DNA of 7,565 nucleotides from Saprospiraceae bacterium. GTDB lineage: Bacteria > Bacteroidota > Bacteroidia > Chitinophagales > Saprospiraceae. The notes beneath the pieces were generated by a model. The model did no database searches and had not been told where the DNA came from. It saw only the letters and a program-made list of their open reading frames with translations. The position numbers and the translations under genes were made by a program. The stretch lies in NCBI GenBank assembly GCA_013002625.1, contig JABDJE010000074.1, positions 1 through 7,565 on the forward strand. Direction: 5' to 3'. Within the stretch, counting starts at the first letter, position 1. Each line of letters begins with the position of its first letter. Positions 5,581 through 7,565 of this stretch are shown piece after piece.

Positions 5581-6890
5581 ATTCCACACAAAAGATACAA
5601 TGCAACTTCAGCCCTTTTGATGTCAAAATGAGAAGTATTCAATTGAACCTGGGCATTTAAAAAGTTAAGCTGAGCCTGACGCAACTCTACAGAGGTAATT
5701 TGTCCTGCATCAAATTGTGTCTGGGTTCGATTATAATTTTCTTCAACGATAGTAAGATTCTGTTGTCTGGCATCATGGATTTCAATTGCATTCTGATAGT
5801 TTTGCCACGCTGTATTAAATTGAAAAGTGAGCTCATTTATCAGCTCTGCCTCCTGCAATTCAATGCCCTTCAGATTTAATTTTGCATTTTCAATACCCAC
5901 TCTGGTCGCTCCACCATCAAATATATTCCATCGAGCAGTCAGGCCAAGCGTTAAGCCATTAGACTGTACGCTGGACAAGAAAGACGCTGGATTATTATTT
6001 GAATTGCTAAAACCATAAGATGCATTCGCGCCCACAACCGGGAGTCTTCGAGCTTTGCTCAGGTCAATAGCGATATTGCCAATCTGCAGCTGTTTATCCA
6101 GTAGTTGACGATTCGTATTCTGCGCAATCATCTCTTCAAAGAGAACTTGTCTATCCAAAAGAGAATAATCATCTATTTGCGTATTGACTTGATAGGGAAC
6201 ATTATCAGTATTCACCATTAATTGATTCAACAAATGCTTAGCATTCTCGAGTAAATTCATGGCCTGCATACGATTTATACTATCTGTATTGAGATCTACC
6301 TGCGCATTTAAAATTGCCAACTTATTAGCCTGCCCAAACTCATATTGAGCTTCTGCACGTGCCAATCTTTCAAGATTTACCTGAATGGTAGAATCGATTA
6401 AATTCACATTGTTTGCCAGACTGCTTATAAGATAATATTGATCCATAACCTGAGCTATAGCGTTTTCAATGGATAAGCGCAATTGTAAATCACTGAGTTC
6501 ATATTGTCTCTTCAGTTGTTCAATATTGTATTTACGAGCCTGCCCATCATAAATGGTATAAGCTACATCGAGAGAAACATTGACTGCATTTGATGTGGCT
6601 CCAGTAATTGTGGTGGTCCTGCCATCCTGAAAATTGGCAGTTGTATTATCAATATTATAATTACCTCCACCATTTAATGAGGCTGTTGGCAACTGGCCTG
6701 TATTGAAAATACTGGTGTTATTCTCAGCTATTTGTCTGGCATTATCCGCTAATAATATTTGAAAATTATTCTCTACCGCTTCCTTGACAGCCTCATCCAA
6801 GGAAAGCACACCCTGGCCGGATATACAGAAAGCTTGACATAAAACAAGAATAAATATTGATACAATAATATTATACTTCATCTTCTTCAT
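5565..6890 (-). CDS. TolC-family outer-membrane efflux protein
   Basis: This protein (441 residues) should form the trimeric outer-membrane channel of a tripartite exporter. It opens with a signal peptide: a lysine-rich start, a hydrophobic run IIVSIFILVLCQAF at about 8-21, and probable cleavage near 25-27. The cysteines lie outside a proper lipobox, so lipidation as in OprM is unlikely. Two OEP repeats are evident, about 28-225 and 240-435. Paired landmarks are YTIYDGQARKYNIEQLK (111-127) with WNIFDGGATRVGIENAK (321-337), and YEFGQANKLAILNAQVDL (183-200) with FDAGQITSVELRQAQLNF (393-410). This internal duplication is characteristic of the family. The ATG at 6890 overlaps the permease gene by 20 bases; a second in-frame ATG at 6881 would give MKYN and an 11-base overlap. 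The overlap implies co-transcription with the permease. The substrate cannot be told from sequence. Confidence 0.93.
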   Translation of the reverse strand: MKKMKYNIIVSIFILVLCQAFCISGQGVLSLDEAVKEAVENNFQILLADNARQIAENNTSIFNTGQLPTASLNGGGNYNIDNTTANFQDGRTTTITGATSNAVNVSLDVAYTIYDGQARKYNIEQLKRQYELSDLQLRLSIENAIAQVMDQYYLISSLANNVNLIDSTIQVNLERLARAEAQYEFGQANKLAILNAQVDLNTDSINRMQAMNLLENAKHLLNQLMVNTDNVPYQVNTQIDDYSLLDRQVLFEEMIAQNTNRQLLDKQLQIGNIAIDLSKARRLPVVGANASYGFSNSNNNPASFLSSVQSNGLTLGLTARWNIFDGGATRVGIENAKLNLKGIELQEAELINELTFQFNTAWQNYQNAIEIHDARQQNLTIVEENYNRTQTQFDAGQITSVELRQAQLNFLNAQVQLNTSHFDIKRAEVALYLLCGMLLNE

Positions 6891-7565
6891 GTTTTAGTTC
6901 TTTAACAGCGCGTTCCAATGATTCTGCAGGCACCCATTCTCCGGATCGCAGCCAGGTCCCTGTCACTTTAATGCTATTGATGAATGATAAATAAATTGGC
7001 AGAACCAGAAGTGTTAGTACAGTTGCAAAGCCAATACCGTAGGCAATGGATATGGCCATTGGAATTAAAAATTGTGCTTGTCTGCTTGTTTCAAATATAA
7101 GTGGTGCCAAGCCAGCAATTGTTGTTAAAGAAGTTAAGAAAATAGCTCTAAACCTGGATTTGCTCGCTTGAAATAATGCATCATCGAAACTTAGTCCGGA
7201 TTTAAGGTTGCCATTAAATTTACTTATCAGAACAAGTCCATCGTTGACCATGATACCAATTAATGCAATTATTCCCAGGAGGGATAGAATATTAATTGCG
7301 AAGCCGTGTATCCAATGCCCCCATGCAACAGCAATCAAACTAAACGGCACCAATAGCAATAATAGAAGTGGTTGACTGTAGGATCTAAAAACAAATGCTA
7401 TGACAATGTAAATGAGAATTATAACGACTGGAAAAACAATTTTTGCAGAACTGATAAATTTACCTGCCTCTCTGTTCTGTCCTTCATAAAGTGCTTTCAC
7501 CGTGGGGAATTGGGCCTGAATTTCCGGGAAAATTTCATTCTGGATTAAAGCCATTATATCCGTCG
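6871..7565 (-). CDS. RND efflux permease, AcrB/HAE1-like, C-terminal part only
   Basis: The reading frame continues past the right edge of the window (codons for T-D-I precede the first Met at 7554), so roughly 230 C-terminal residues of a protein normally about 1,000-1,100 long are seen. RND permeases are proton-driven inner-membrane trimers that export drugs, detergents or metabolites through a TolC partner. Counted from the Met at 7554, the visible part holds the end of the second periplasmic domain (EGQNREAGK, 24-32) and five hydrophobic segments matching TM8-TM12, at about 37-56, 61-80, 86-110, 136-153 and 162-192. Family motifs include FRSYSQPL (56-63), GIMVNDGLVLI (100-110), LTSLTTIAGLAPL (140-152) and QAQFLIPMAISI (159-170). 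A charged cytoplasmic tail ends HEEDEV. The stop lies 20 bases inside the downstream TolC-like gene. The periplasmic adaptor expected for such pumps is not in view. Confidence 0.93.
   Translation of the reverse strand, partial: TDIMALIQNEIFPEIQAQFPTVKALYEGQNREAGKFISSAKIVFPVVIILIYIVIAFVFRSYSQPLLLLLLVPFSLIAVAWGHWIHGFAINILSLLGIIALIGIMVNDGLVLISKFNGNLKSGLSFDDALFQASKSRFRAIFLTSLTTIAGLAPLIFETSRQAQFLIPMAISIAYGIGFATVLTLLVLPIYLSFINSIKVTGTWLRSGEWVPAESLERAVKELKHEEDEV

Noticed and set aside
6816..6870. Possible lipoprotein lipobox in the TolC-like signal peptide
   Set aside because: The cysteines are preceded by LVL and QAF, which do not fit the lipobox rule of a small residue at -1.
1..7565. Mobile elements, CRISPR arrays, tRNA or rRNA genes, phage or defence genes
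   Set aside because: I looked on both strands and found no transposase, integrase, terminal inverted repeats, spaced direct repeats or RNA gene structure. The gene content is housekeeping plus efflux.

Overview
The window looks like an AT-rich chromosomal stretch from a member of the Bacteroidota. The evidence is indirect. Two intergenic sites match the Bacteroidota -7 promoter motif TAnnTTTG exactly, most starts lack a Shine-Dalgarno sequence, and the IF3, L20, L35, ClpC and efflux proteins read like Bacteroidota versions. I cannot name a genus. Nearly all of the window is housekeeping or common envelope-transport genes. I see no insertion sequence, CRISPR array, tRNA, rRNA or phage gene.

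Layout. Bases 1-44 may hold the last codons of a plus-strand gene entering from the left edge. A strong hairpin terminator follows at 61-99. From 121 to 4001 all genes lie on the minus strand. Read in transcription order they are clpC (AAA+ unfoldase), infC (IF3), rpmI (L35) and rplT (L20). A terminator-like hairpin sits between clpC and infC, an exact TAnnTTTG box sits just upstream of rpmI, and a perfect palindrome sits upstream of rplT. The AT-rich gap 4002-4259 (258 bases) is a divergent promoter region between clpC and the next unit. From 4260 to 5548, on the plus strand, a STAS-domain protein and RNase Z (rnz) form a tight pair with an ATGA stop/start overlap. From 5565 to the right edge, on the minus strand, the C-terminal part of an RND efflux permease overlaps by 20 bases a TolC-family outer-membrane protein. 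That unit converges on rnz with only 16 bases between stop codons.

How the genes relate. infC-rpmI-rplT is the classic translation operon, known in other bacteria to be feedback-regulated by L20. The structures around it suggest multi-level control here too, which is inference. The STAS/RNase Z pair links a partner-switch type regulator to tRNA 3' maturation by translational coupling; this is the least explained association in the window. The RND permease and TolC homologue are two parts of a tripartite efflux pump. The periplasmic adaptor is not visible and may lie beyond the right edge.

I found no clearly new system. The most worthwhile leads are the terminator that infC transcripts apparently must read through, and the STAS-RNase Z coupling.
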